Below the pieces are notes generated by a model. That model saw only the letters and a list, made by a program, of their open reading frames with translations. It did no database searches and was not told the DNA's origin. A DNA stretch of 24,274 bases from a virus. Positions 1-7,280 of this stretch are shown here, one piece after another (the first letter of the stretch is position 1; every line of letters begins with the position of its first letter). The DNA lies in the IMG/VR virus record IMGVR_UViG_3300032117_000153, positions 1 to 24,274 of that record. One strand, 5' to 3'. The translations under genes and the position numbers were made by a program.

Positions 1-2329
1 TATTGTTCAACAGTATCTTATTGATACGTTTTGGAAAGAGAATGAAAAACCTGAGTTTGCTCAGCATCCTATCAAGGTAATGTTTGTTGATATTGAGGTG
101 TATGCACCAGATGACTTTCCACACGCTAATGAAGCTAAAGCACCGGTAAATGTTATAACTGTTTATGACACATTGAGTAAGAAGTTTGTTACCTGGGGTG
201 TTAAAGACTATCATACTGAAGAGCCTGACGTAAAGTACATTAAATGCACAAGTGAGCAGGACTTGTTTAAGAAGTTTATTGAGTATTTTGAAAGTGATTA
301 CCCAGATATCTTAACAGGTTGGAACTCTGAGTTTTTTGATATACCTTACATTATTAATAGATGCACAAAAGTATTAGATAAAAGCTATACTGATAGATTA
401 TCTCCTTCTAATAACGTTTATAGCCGGGCAATTAAAGGACAATTTGGTCAAGAACAAATTCGTTGGTATATAGAAGGTATATCTCTAATTGACTATTTGG
501 ATGTATACAAACGTTTTAGTGCGGGTGAACGAGAAAGCTATAAATTAGCTTCAATTGCGGAAGCTGAATTAGGTGAAGGCAAAGTTGACTTCGGTACAAT
601 GAACCTTGCAACGTTAGCTGATACAGATTGGAAGACGTTTATTGATTACAACATTCAAGACGTTAGACTACTAGTAAAGTTAGAAGAAAAGTTAAAGTAC
701 TCTGAACTTATTCGTATGTTAGCCTACGTGGGTTTGACTACATTTGAAGCTGCAATGGGATCGTTATCTGTTATCAATGGAGCAACAGCGGTTAGAGCTA
801 GATTCCGTAACCAGCGTATACCTTCTTTTATTAGAGATGAAGATGATGGAAGTAAAAACCCCGGGGCATATGTTGGAGCTCCTTTAAATGGGTTTCAAGA
901 GTGTGTAATCTCATTTGACGCTAATTCTCTATATCCAAACGTGATGATTAGCTTGAATATATCTCCAGAAACAAAAGTGGGGGTTATTGAAGACAAAACC
1001 GACACTGAGGTTACTATCAGGCATGTTAGTGGTAAGACATATTCCTTACCAATTGCTAAGTTTGCAACGTTTGTAGAGTCAGAAGAGATAGCAATTAGTA
1101 AAGCTAATGTAATGTTTTCACAGAAGAAAAAAGGTGTAATGCCTGAGATCTTAGACTACTATTACAATAAGAGACAAGCAGTAAGAAAAGACATTAAAAA
1201 GCTTAAAAAGCAATACTCTGAACTAGAAAATAAAGACACAAAAGACGCAAAGCAACTCAAGATGACTATTGACCAGCTTGATGCAAAGCAATTGTGTATT
1301 AAAGTCTTTATTAACTCAATTTATGGTTACTTCGGCAATAAAAACGCGCCTTTTGGCGATGATGATGTGGCTTCGTCAATTACGCTTACCGGCCAGTCCG
1401 TTATTAAGCATTCAAATGAGCTACTTAAATCGTTTATTAAGAACGAAATCAGTTCAATTGATGATGAATTGCTTAATAAATGTATCATTTACAATGACAC
1501 AGATTCTTCTTACGTGTCTATAAAACCTCTATTTACAGACAAAGAGTTTAAGAAGGGTAATAAACTAACTAAAGAGGCGTATGACACGGTTGCAAAGATT
1601 GAAGAGTACCTAAACACCAACATTAAAACGTGGGGTGCAAAAGCTCTCAACTCAAAAGACTGCAGGTTTATATTCAAACGTGAAGCTATTGCAGATGTTG
1701 GTATATTCTTACAGAAAAAACGTTATGTGTTGCATATCTTAGATGATGAAGGCATACCTTGTGATAAGTTTAAGTACACTGGGGTTGAAGTGGTGAGGAG
1801 TACAATGCCAAAAGCAGTTAAACCGTATGTAAAACGTATCATTGAGACAATGTTAATGACACAAAACATTGGTGAGACAAACAAGATTATAAATGAAACA
1901 TATGAGATTTTTAAAACGTTGACTGTAGAAGATATTGCACTAGTATCTGGCATCAAAGGCTATGAAAAGTTTGCTGGGCAGTGCGATAATTTTACAACTG
2001 CAAAAGGTATGCCTTGTCATGTTAAAGCTGCATACTACTATAATATACTCTTAGATAAATTTAAACTAAGTAACAAGTACGAAAAGATAAGTTCCGGGGA
2101 TAAAGTACGGTACTTCTACCTTGCACAACCAAACAAGTACAACATACAGGCTATTGGCTACAAATATTACTATCCAGAAGAGTTTAAAAAGTTATTTGAA
2201 GCTGATTATGAGACAATGTTTGAAAGTCATATCTTTTCCGTTGTTGAAAGGTTTTATGAAAACGTTAACTGGTCAGCTCAAAAACCTGGTAATTTAGTAC
2301 AAACTAACTTATTTGAGTTATTTGCTTGA
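1..2329 (+). CDS. 43: DNA polymerase, family B (T4 gp43-like), 5' end cut by window
   Basis: Replicative DNA polymerase with 3'-5' proofreading exonuclease. The reading frame is open from base 2, so the true start lies upstream; T4 gp43 is about 898 residues and roughly the first 100 are missing here. Counting from the in-frame ATG at 80, the exonuclease I motif DIEVY comes first, then an Exo II-like segment (LTGWNSEFFDIPY) and an Exo III motif (YNIQD). Polymerase motif A is FDANSLYPN (Asp280), motif B is KVFINSIYGYFGN and motif C is YNDTDSS (Asp473, Asp475). The extreme C-terminus TNLFELFA resembles the clamp-binding tail of T4-type polymerases and would dock on the gp45 clamp encoded at 12466. 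All catalytic motifs look intact. Its TGA stop overlaps the -35 region proposed for the next gene. Confidence 0.97.
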   Translation, partial: IVQQYLIDTFWKENEKPEFAQHPIKVMFVDIEVYAPDDFPHANEAKAPVNVITVYDTLSKKFVTWGVKDYHTEEPDVKYIKCTSEQDLFKKFIEYFESDYPDILTGWNSEFFDIPYIINRCTKVLDKSYTDRLSPSNNVYSRAIKGQFGQEQIRWYIEGISLIDYLDVYKRFSAGERESYKLASIAEAELGEGKVDFGTMNLATLADTDWKTFIDYNIQDVRLLVKLEEKLKYSELIRMLAYVGLTTFEAAMGSLSVINGATAVRARFRNQRIPSFIRDEDDGSKNPGAYVGAPLNGFQECVISFDANSLYPNVMISLNISPETKVGVIEDKTDTEVTIRHVSGKTYSLPIAKFATFVESEEIAISKANVMFSQKKKGVMPEILDYYYNKRQAVRKDIKKLKKQYSELENKDTKDAKQLKMTIDQLDAKQLCIKVFINSIYGYFGNKNAPFGDDDVASSITLTGQSVIKHSNELLKSFIKNEISSIDDELLNKCIIYNDTDSSYVSIKPLFTDKEFKKGNKLTKEAYDTVAKIEEYLNTNIKTWGAKALNSKDCRFIFKREAIADVGIFLQKKRYVLHILDDEGIPCDKFKYTGVEVVRSTMPKAVKPYVKRIIETMLMTQNIGETNKIINETYEIFKTLTVEDIALVSGIKGYEKFAGQCDNFTTAKGMPCHVKAAYYYNILLDKFKLSNKYEKISSGDKVRYFYLAQPNKYNIQAIGYKYYYPEEFKKLFEADYETMFESHIFSVVERFYENVNWSAQKPGNLVQTNLFELFA

Positions 2330-2353
2330 TTTTAAACGTTATAACTATAAAAT
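2326..2353 (+). promoter_or_regulatory. sigma70-like promoter for the 2360 gene
   Basis: TTGATT (2326-2331) and TAAAAT (2348-2353) are separated by 16 bp. The predicted transcription start, 7 bases after the -10 box, falls on the A of the ATG at 2360. The -35 overlaps the polymerase stop codon, so part of the match may be chance. A T4-late-like reading (TATAAAATA, 2346-2354) is the alternative. Confidence 0.4.
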
Positions 2354-2359
2354 ACTATC

Positions 2360-2734
2360 ATGAGCAATACTTACGTAACTATTATTGATAACACAGGAAG
2401 GAACATTTTAGGTGTTCTTGCAGATGAGACAGCAGAAACAGTTGACATTTTGAACCCTGTAATGATTACAGTACAGCCACAAAATGGTCAATTCCAAGTC
2501 CAACTTATTCCGCTATTCTTAGCAGAATTTATTGCATCTGATGAAAAGAATCTAAGAAACTTTACATATAGATACAATAAGGCAAATGTTGCAATTGGTC
2601 TTGATTTTAATGTTGATGCTAGAATTACTTCTCAATATGATAAGATTATTGAAAATGCTAATACAGCTAAACCAGTAGCTGCTGCACCAGCAGCAGGTGC
2701 AAAGCCAGAAGTAATCAAACTATTTGAGGATTAA
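2360..2734 (+). CDS. Small conserved-type protein, possibly Sm/Hfq-like fold
   Basis: A 124-residue protein of unknown function. Residues 1-60 are rich in predicted beta strands with an NPV-turn (ILNPVMITVQPQ), a pattern that recalls the Sm/LSM barrel proposed for some small T4-like phage proteins; this is an impression only. After about residue 95 comes an Ala/Pro-rich linker and then a short hydrophobic-acidic tail (EVIKLFED). Such a tail could be a partner-docking peptide, like the clamp-binding tails of T4 replication proteins. It lies between DNA polymerase and uvsX, 3 bases before the next gene, so a role in replication, recombination or its control is the natural guess. There is no Shine-Dalgarno; the start is supported by promoter spacing. 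Confidence 0.8.
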   Translation: MSNTYVTIIDNTGRNILGVLADETAETVDILNPVMITVQPQNGQFQVQLIPLFLAEFIASDEKNLRNFTYRYNKANVAIGLDFNVDARITSQYDKIIENANTAKPVAAAPAAGAKPEVIKLFED

Positions 2735-2737
2735 TTT

Positions 2738-3022
2738 ATGGCAACAACACAAAATCAAAACAACAGCTACTTAAACAACCCAAAGGAGTTTAAACGTGGT
2801 CAAGCAGATGGTATTTCTGGTGCTATTAGTGCTTTAACCCGTGTCATTAATGGTACGGATAAAGGTGATAATAGATTAGCAGACAAAGAGTTAGAAAAAA
2901 TTCGCAGAGTATTCCTAATGTGGAGAGATCATATTATTGAAGCTAAGGATAAGAATCCAAAAGCTCTTAATGTGCTTGTTGAAACAAAAAAGATAATGGA
3001 TATTCCTGTACCTAAAAACTAA
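2738..3022 (+). CDS. Small helical protein of unknown function
   Basis: A 94-residue, charged, largely helical protein with no family I recognise. A flexible Asn/Gln-rich start contains SYLNNPKEF, which resembles the NYLNNPNL segment at the start of the terminase at 20117; related YLxNPxL segments occur near the N-termini of T4-like terminases. The middle (residues 45-80) looks like two amphipathic helices. It starts 3 bases after the previous stop without any Shine-Dalgarno, so it is probably co-transcribed and coupled with the gene at 2360. Its position directly before uvsX suggests a DNA metabolism role, but nothing in the sequence proves it. Confidence 0.75.
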   Translation: MATTQNQNNSYLNNPKEFKRGQADGISGAISALTRVINGTDKGDNRLADKELEKIRRVFLMWRDHIIEAKDKNPKALNVLVETKKIMDIPVPKN

Positions 3023-3027
3023 AATAG

Positions 3028-3060
3028 TTTATTGATTTCGTCCATACACCATTTATAATA
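3028..3060 (+). promoter_or_regulatory. sigma70-like promoter of uvsX
   Basis: The -35 is TTGATT (3032-3037) and the -10 TATAAT (3054-3059), 16 bp apart. The discriminator is AGGT. The start point predicted 7 bases after the -10 is the A of the uvsX ATG at 3066, which would make the mRNA leaderless. The extended form TTTATTGATTT-N13-TTTATAATA is repeated exactly in front of the amidotransferase gene (6574-6606). Confidence 0.65.
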
Positions 3061-3071
3061 GGTGTATGGAC
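3040..3071. repeat. Perfect 11-bp inverted repeat centred on the uvsX -10 box
   Basis: The arms GTCCATACACC (3040-3050) and GGTGTATGGAC (3061-3071) are perfectly complementary and flank the 10-bp spacer ATTTATAATA, which holds the -10 box. The 3' arm contains the uvsX start codon. As DNA it looks like an operator for a dimeric regulator. As RNA it would form a hairpin only if transcription began upstream of 3040. Confidence 0.75.
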
Positions 3072-4160
3072 AAAGACATAAACGAAATTTTAGGTGAGAT
3101 AGATAAGAGTAACCCATATGCATCGTTTTTGAACGATGGGGCTCTTTCAACAGTCGATGGTTGGATTGATACCGGATCAATGGTCTTAAATGGCATTGTA
3201 TCCGGTTCTTTATTTGGTGGTATTCCTAAAGGCAGATTAACAATGTTAGCTGGACCATCAATGACAGGTAAGTCTTTTATTGTTCAAAAGATTTTAGCAA
3301 ATGCTCAGAAAGAAGGTCTTATTCCTATTATATTTGATAGTGAGAATGCAATTGATAAAGACGGAGCAGCTGCATTAGGTTTAGATACTTCAAATGTAAA
3401 GTACGTGCCAACGTTTAGTATTGAAGAATGTCGTAATACAATCTTTAACTTCTTAACAAAAGCAAAAGAAAAAGGACAAACCGGTAAGTTTATTATTGCA
3501 ATTGACTCATTAGGTAATATGGAAAGTGAATTGCAATTAGGTAGAATGGAAAAGAGTTCTACAAGTGCAGATATGGGTAGTAGAGCAAAGGCAGTCAAGT
3601 CATTATTAAGAACTTGCACTCAATTAGCTGCAGTTACAAAGACAACTATAATAGTAACTAACCATATATTTGATGACCCGTCAGCAATGTTCCCATCATT
3701 AGTAAAAGATATGCCAGGTGGTAGAGCAGCAGTCTATTTACCATCAGTTACCTTGCAGTTAGCAAGAAAGCCAATGAAGGAAGATAAAGATTTAGATGAT
3801 AAGCTTGCAGTAGGACAGAAGAGTTACTCAGGTGTAGTGCTAAGAGCATTGACAGCTAAGAATAGATTCTGTAAGCAATACTTAGAAGGTGAAATGTACC
3901 TAAGTTTTGAAAATGGTCTTAACAAATACTATGGGTTATTAGAACTGGCAGTAGGGTTTGGCGTAATTGTTCAAACAGGTAGCACATATCAGATGCCAGA
4001 TGGTACTAAATTAGGATATTACTCAAAATGGAAGAGTGATTTTAAATTATGGGATGAGACTATTATACCAGGTATTGAAGAAAAAATTAAAGTTGAATGG
4101 AAGTATGGTAGTAATATTGGGAAAGATGATATAATTCCAGATGAGGTTGAGGTACAATGA
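3066..4160 (+). CDS. uvsX: UvsX, RecA-like recombinase
   Basis: Strand-exchange ATPase of the RecA/UvsX family. In T4 it drives recombination-dependent replication and double-strand break repair on gp32-coated ssDNA. The 364 residues compare with 391 in T4 UvsX. The Walker A motif is GPSMTGKS (63-70) and Walker B is FIIAIDSLGNM (Asp147). The segment DMGSRAKAVKSLLR, then VTNHIFDDP and a loop PGGRAAVY, match the UvsX-type DNA-binding loop region. The ATG at 3066 is chosen because the promoter -10 box ends 6 bases before it and the N-terminus fits UvsX. The gene is followed at 13 bases by queD. Start codon and -10 are embedded in a perfect inverted repeat, so expression is probably controlled at initiation. 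Confidence 0.95.
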   Translation: MDKDINEILGEIDKSNPYASFLNDGALSTVDGWIDTGSMVLNGIVSGSLFGGIPKGRLTMLAGPSMTGKSFIVQKILANAQKEGLIPIIFDSENAIDKDGAAALGLDTSNVKYVPTFSIEECRNTIFNFLTKAKEKGQTGKFIIAIDSLGNMESELQLGRMEKSSTSADMGSRAKAVKSLLRTCTQLAAVTKTTIIVTNHIFDDPSAMFPSLVKDMPGGRAAVYLPSVTLQLARKPMKEDKDLDDKLAVGQKSYSGVVLRALTAKNRFCKQYLEGEMYLSFENGLNKYYGLLELAVGFGVIVQTGSTYQMPDGTKLGYYSKWKSDFKLWDETIIPGIEEKIKVEWKYGSNIGKDDIIPDEVEVQ

Positions 4161-4166
4161 TATAAT
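4161..4166 (+). promoter_or_regulatory. Possible -10 box for queD
   Basis: A perfect TATAAT lies directly after the uvsX stop and ends 6 bases before the queD ATG, the same spacing as at uvsX. No good -35 is visible at 16-17 bp, so the support is mainly position and identity. Confidence 0.35.
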
Positions 4167-4172
4167 TTCTAT

Positions 4173-4595
4173 ATGAATAAGATAACAGCAACAAGATACC
4201 ACGATTTCTCTACAGGTCATCGTGTCTATGGCCATGAATCTAAGTGCGCACACTTACATGGTCATAATTATCGAATCTATTTAACAGTAGAGGCTGATCA
4301 GTTAGATACAGTTGGTAGAGTAATGGACTTTTCTGGTATTAAAGACAAGTTCGTTATATGGTTGGAGGTAAATTGGGACCATAAATTCCTAATTTGGGAA
4401 AAAGACCCGTTTGCTCCAACATTAAAAGAACTAGACCCAGAAGGTACGGTAGTTGTAAACTTCAATCCAACTGCAGAAAACATGGGCCAGTACTTAATTA
4501 ACGTAATTGGGCCACAACAGCTAGCTGGAACTAATGTAAAATTGGTTAAGGTTAATATTGAAGAGACACGTAAATGTAGTGTTGAAGTACAATAA
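4173..4595 (+). CDS. queD: QueD, 6-carboxytetrahydropterin synthase
   Basis: QueD/PTPS-family enzyme of the 7-deazaguanine pathway, converting dihydroneopterin triphosphate to 6-carboxy-5,6,7,8-tetrahydropterin. The 140-residue length is normal. The zinc ligands His16 (FSTGHR), His29 and His31 (HLHGHNY) are present, as are the catalytic Cys25, the Asp69-His70 pair (NWDHKFL), PTAEN (99-103) and the Glu of IEETRKC (130-131). It therefore looks active and is more likely QueD than a eukaryote-type PTPS. It sits 3 bases before queC, so the two are co-expressed. In phages these genes usually serve either 7-deazaguanine DNA modification or tRNA queuosine supply. QueE and FolE, needed for a complete preQ0 route, are not in this window and would come from elsewhere in the phage or from the host. 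Confidence 0.92.
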   Translation: MNKITATRYHDFSTGHRVYGHESKCAHLHGHNYRIYLTVEADQLDTVGRVMDFSGIKDKFVIWLEVNWDHKFLIWEKDPFAPTLKELDPEGTVVVNFNPTAENMGQYLINVIGPQQLAGTNVKLVKVNIEETRKCSVEVQ

Positions 4596-4598
4596 CAT

Positions 4599-5357
4599 AT
4601 GAGTCACAAATTAGTAATATCATTTAGCGGTGGAATGGATTCGTCAGTGCTATTGCATATGGCAGCTGATAAGGGTTATAGAGATATACATTTATTATCG
4701 TTTGATTATGGACAAAGACATAAGCGTGAACTTGAATGTATTAAGTTACAAACAGATAGTATAAAGAATAAGTACACAAAAGGTAAACCAGTTAACATTA
4801 CTACTAAGACCCTTAACGTAGGCTATATTAAATCAATAGCAACTAAGAGTTCTCTAACTAATACTGATATAGATAATCCTAAAATTAAAGAAATGGCAGG
4901 AGATGCACAACCTATATCATATGTACCGTTTAGGAATACCATGTTTTTATCAATTGCATGTGCTTATGCAGAGTCAAATGACTGTGATACAGTATGGTAT
5001 GGTGCTGCTCAAGCTGATTCCTTAGCTGGTTACTGGGATGGAAGTGAAGAATTCATACAGTCAGTTAACAACCTCGTATCACTTAATCGTAAATCTAAGA
5101 TAAAGATAGAGGCTCCACTTATTACTATGTCAAAGAAAGACATAGTTTTGGAGGGGGTTAGGTTGGGTGTACCGTTTGGACAGACTTGGACCTGTTATTC
5201 CAATAGAGAAGATGGTTTAGCAGATGCAGAAACACCATCAAGTAGTTTAAGATTACGTGGTTTTATTGAAGCAGGTTATAGAGACCCTATTCAATACGTA
5301 CAACAAACTAAGATAAACGATATTTACCTTAAGAATAAGTGTAAATTAGTACCCTAA
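4599..5357 (+). CDS. queC: QueC, 7-cyano-7-deazaguanine synthase, zinc site degenerate
   Basis: ATP-dependent preQ0 synthase of the PP-loop family, which converts 7-carboxy-7-deazaguanine and ammonia to 7-cyano-7-deazaguanine. The PP-loop is SFSGGMDSS (8-16), followed by FDYGQRHKRE and the VPFRNTMF segment, all typical of QueC. The C-terminal LRLRGFIEAG also matches. Oddly, the zinc cluster, normally C-x8/9-C-x2-C-x2-C just before that segment, keeps only the first cysteine (Cys199); the other three positions read Asp209, Thr212 and Ser215. Either metal binding was lost with fold retained, or the enzyme has changed its reaction. It follows queD at 3 bases without a Shine-Dalgarno. Its end overlaps the convergent gene at 5346 by 12 bases. 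Confidence 0.9.
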   Translation: MSHKLVISFSGGMDSSVLLHMAADKGYRDIHLLSFDYGQRHKRELECIKLQTDSIKNKYTKGKPVNITTKTLNVGYIKSIATKSSLTNTDIDNPKIKEMAGDAQPISYVPFRNTMFLSIACAYAESNDCDTVWYGAAQADSLAGYWDGSEEFIQSVNNLVSLNRKSKIKIEAPLITMSKKDIVLEGVRLGVPFGQTWTCYSNREDGLADAETPSSSLRLRGFIEAGYRDPIQYVQQTKINDIYLKNKCKLVP

Positions 5358-6563
5358 GTCGTTTCTACGCTGAATTTCAATCATTCTTCTACGTTTGTAC
5401 ATCATTTGATTGAACATTTCCCTTTGTTGAGCCTGTGATGATAATTTCGTCACAGGTTCTTCATTGTCTTCTTCATTACCTGAACCTGGAAATTTCATTG
5501 CTTTACCATCTGGTGGTACATTATTGATATCTTCTTCATTTGCTTCTTCAATACCTTCTTCAGCCATTAATTCATTAGCTAAAGCTTGTACTTTTTGAGA
5601 ATCTCCTGAAATACCTACTTTATAATAACAATTTAAATCAGAAGCAGCTAAATCACAAGAGTCTGACAAATATTCTAAATGAAGACCATGCTGTTTAGCC
5701 ATGTTTGCTATATCATGTATAGAATAAGGAAATACGCTGTTATCTATTTCTAATTTCACCATAGATTCTTCTGCATCTTCTTCTTCGTCTTCACGTTTTG
5801 CATTGATGCCACCCGTCTCTTCTGGATCAGGTTCATTCCAATCTTCACCTTCTTTAGCACCTTCATGTGGGTAGTCAGCAACTAATTTATGACGTTTATG
5901 TGAACCTAATTTTGACTCCCAATCTGGATCAGTTTGAGGACCTTCTACTGTAGTTTGACTGGTTGGATCTTCAACTTGTAAAGAAAGCACGTGTGCTTTT
6001 AAAATATCTCCAAGGGACATATCTTTACCTGTACCATTCTTTACTGTCACTCTAAAACGCAAACCGTTATGGTTAGCAGAATATACTGTATTACTACCTA
6101 CATCACCTTCATACTTGAAATGTGCGTTTGGATCAATATTTTTCTGTAAAGTATCTACTTGATCTTTACCTTTTTCAAATCTTTGTTTTGCTGGGGCACT
6201 TTTTTCTGCTTTTTGAGCATTAAATTTAATGTCTGGCTTCATTTGAAGCTTTCTTGACATATTAGCTGCAACATTCATCATGGATGTAATGTCTTCATCA
6301 GTAATGTTAGCAATAATGTCTTCAATCTTTTCACCTGGATGGTCTTTTTCAATCTGTCTTAATACTTTCGTTGCAAAGTACCTCGGAGTCATGGTACCTT
6401 TTAGTTCTTGCACACTTTTCATACCCATTAACTTTGCATAAGCAGGGTGTGCAGCACGTCCTCTCGTACCTTCGTTAACTAACTCTTTAAATTCTTCATT
6501 CCATAATGCAGTAGCATTAGGTTTAACGTTTTTTGCCCAACTAGACGTGAATAAGCTGTTCAT
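5346..6563 (-). CDS. Late-type, probably virion-associated protein of unknown function
   Basis: A 405-residue acidic protein that I do not recognise. The N-terminus (SLFTSSWAKNVKPNATALWNE) is amphipathic. The middle has Lys/Gln-rich helices, then a beta-type region near 150-200 (FKYEGDVGSNTVYSANHNG), a disordered acidic stretch (EDEEEDAEES), a possible second small domain and a basic C-terminus (MMYKRRRMIEIQRRNDLGY). It is alone on the minus strand among replication genes and is preceded by a T4-late-like box, AATAAATA, 8 bases before the ATG. By promoter type and strand it resembles the other minus-strand genes here (15889, 17807, 18717, 19123), at least one of which is a neck protein, so a structural or assembly role is inferred. 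It converges on queC with a 12-base overlap. Confidence 0.82.
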   Translation of the reverse strand: MNSLFTSSWAKNVKPNATALWNEEFKELVNEGTRGRAAHPAYAKLMGMKSVQELKGTMTPRYFATKVLRQIEKDHPGEKIEDIIANITDEDITSMMNVAANMSRKLQMKPDIKFNAQKAEKSAPAKQRFEKGKDQVDTLQKNIDPNAHFKYEGDVGSNTVYSANHNGLRFRVTVKNGTGKDMSLGDILKAHVLSLQVEDPTSQTTVEGPQTDPDWESKLGSHKRHKLVADYPHEGAKEGEDWNEPDPEETGGINAKREDEEEDAEESMVKLEIDNSVFPYSIHDIANMAKQHGLHLEYLSDSCDLAASDLNCYYKVGISGDSQKVQALANELMAEEGIEEANEEDINNVPPDGKAMKFPGSGNEEDNEEPVTKLSSQAQQREMFNQMMYKRRRMIEIQRRNDLGY

Positions 6564-6571
6564 TATAGTAT

Positions 6572-6579
6572 TATTTATT
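6572..6579 (-). promoter_or_regulatory. T4-late-like promoter box for the 5346-6563 gene
   Basis: On the minus strand the sequence reads AATAAATA, one mismatch from the T4 late consensus TATAAATA, followed by ATACTATA and the ATG. It overlaps the -35 hexamer (6578-6583) of the divergent amidotransferase promoter. Confidence 0.5.
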
Positions 6580-6606
6580 GATTTTTGGTTATTTTACTTT
6601 ATAATA
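6574..6606 (+). promoter_or_regulatory. sigma70-like promoter of the amidotransferase cassette
   Basis: TTGATT (6578-6583), 16 bp, TATAAT (6600-6605). The extended block TTTATTGATTT-N13-TTTATAATA is identical to that of uvsX. The -10 ends 9 bases before the ATG at 6615, predicting a leader of about 3 bases. Confidence 0.65.
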
Positions 6607-6614
6607 TAGTTACG

Positions 6615-7280
6615 ATGTGTGGGATTTATGGAGCCATAAGTGCTAGTAAGTTTGAAATACTAGATCAAGCTAACAAAGTTAGAGGTAACTTTGCTTCTGG
6701 TATCTTTTACTATAGTGGTAAAGAATACGACTATCAAAAGACTGAAGGGTCATTTGATTGGGATGAGATTAAGCTACCAAAGAAAGGCTTTGTATTTTTA
6801 GGCCACAATCAAGCACCTACATCTAGTGAAAGAAAGTGGAAAGAACATAATAGCCATCCTTTTGTGTGTGATAATTGGATAGTTGCACATAATGGCGTGT
6901 TAACTAACTTTAATCAACTAAAAAAAGACTATATTCCAGACCATCCTAACTTAGTGGATAGCAGCATTATACCAGCTTTACTATCACACTTTGAGAAAAC
7001 GTTTGATAGTGCTAACACTACTGAGAAAGAAGCTAATTTAATTGCATATGTGTTAGAACTTCTAGAAGGAACATTTGGATTATGGATAGTGAACACAAAT
7101 ACAATGAACATTTACTTAGCAAGACAAGGTAGCACATTATTCTTTGATAAGAATAGCTTTTCTTCAGCTAAAGGTAAAGGCTATAAGGAATTAAAAGAAG
7201 GTGTTGTGTACAAGTATAATAAAAGAGGTATAAAACCAGTAGAAAAGTTTAAAGTTAACTCCCCATTTTTAGAATTATGA
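6615..7280 (+). CDS. Class II (Ntn) glutamine amidotransferase
   Basis: Stand-alone glutaminase of the class II amidotransferase family, which releases ammonia from glutamine for a partner synthase. The start is set at 6615 rather than an upstream ATG at 6585, because Cys2 must follow the initiator Met to become the N-terminal nucleophile (MCGIYGAIS) and because the promoter lies between the two ATGs. Other motifs: RGNFASG (23-29), LGHNQAPTS (62-70, with Asn-Gln where many members have Thr-Arg), NSHPF (79-83), the oxyanion pair Asn93-Gly94 in AHNGVLTN, and Asp115. At 221 residues there is no room for a synthase domain, so the partner must be separate. Nearby queC is an obvious candidate, because archaeal Gat-QueC fuses these two domains; this pairing is inference. 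The gene overlaps the next by 4 bases (ATGA). Confidence 0.9.
   Translation: MCGIYGAISASKFEILDQANKVRGNFASGIFYYSGKEYDYQKTEGSFDWDEIKLPKKGFVFLGHNQAPTSSERKWKEHNSHPFVCDNWIVAHNGVLTNFNQLKKDYIPDHPNLVDSSIIPALLSHFEKTFDSANTTEKEANLIAYVLELLEGTFGLWIVNTNTMNIYLARQGSTLFFDKNSFSSAKGKGYKELKEGVVYKYNKRGIKPVEKFKVNSPFLEL

Noticed and set aside
859-866. CCCCGGGG palindrome in the polymerase gene
   Set aside because: It encodes ordinary residues (Pro-Gly), is isolated, and has no promoter or repeat context.
1723-1956. Antisense and shifted open frames inside long genes (for example 1269-1523, 1723-1956, 3305-3619, 9100-9396, 12345-12767)
   Set aside because: They lie within strongly supported genes, have no promoter or start context and show no protein-like motifs.
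3061-3066. AGG in TATAATAGGTGT-ATG as a Shine-Dalgarno for uvsX (and the same for clamp and primase)
   Set aside because: The spacing to the start codon is 1-3 bases, too short for normal pairing; it fits a promoter discriminator better.
4599-5357. A frameshift as the cause of the missing QueC cysteines
   Set aside because: The flanking conserved segments before (LGVPFGQTWTC) and after (LRLRGFIEAGYRDP) are in the same frame.
6585-6614. Upstream in-frame ATG giving the amidotransferase 10 extra N-terminal residues
   Set aside because: Class II amidotransferases need Cys at position 2, and the promoter -10 box (6600-6605) lies inside that extension.
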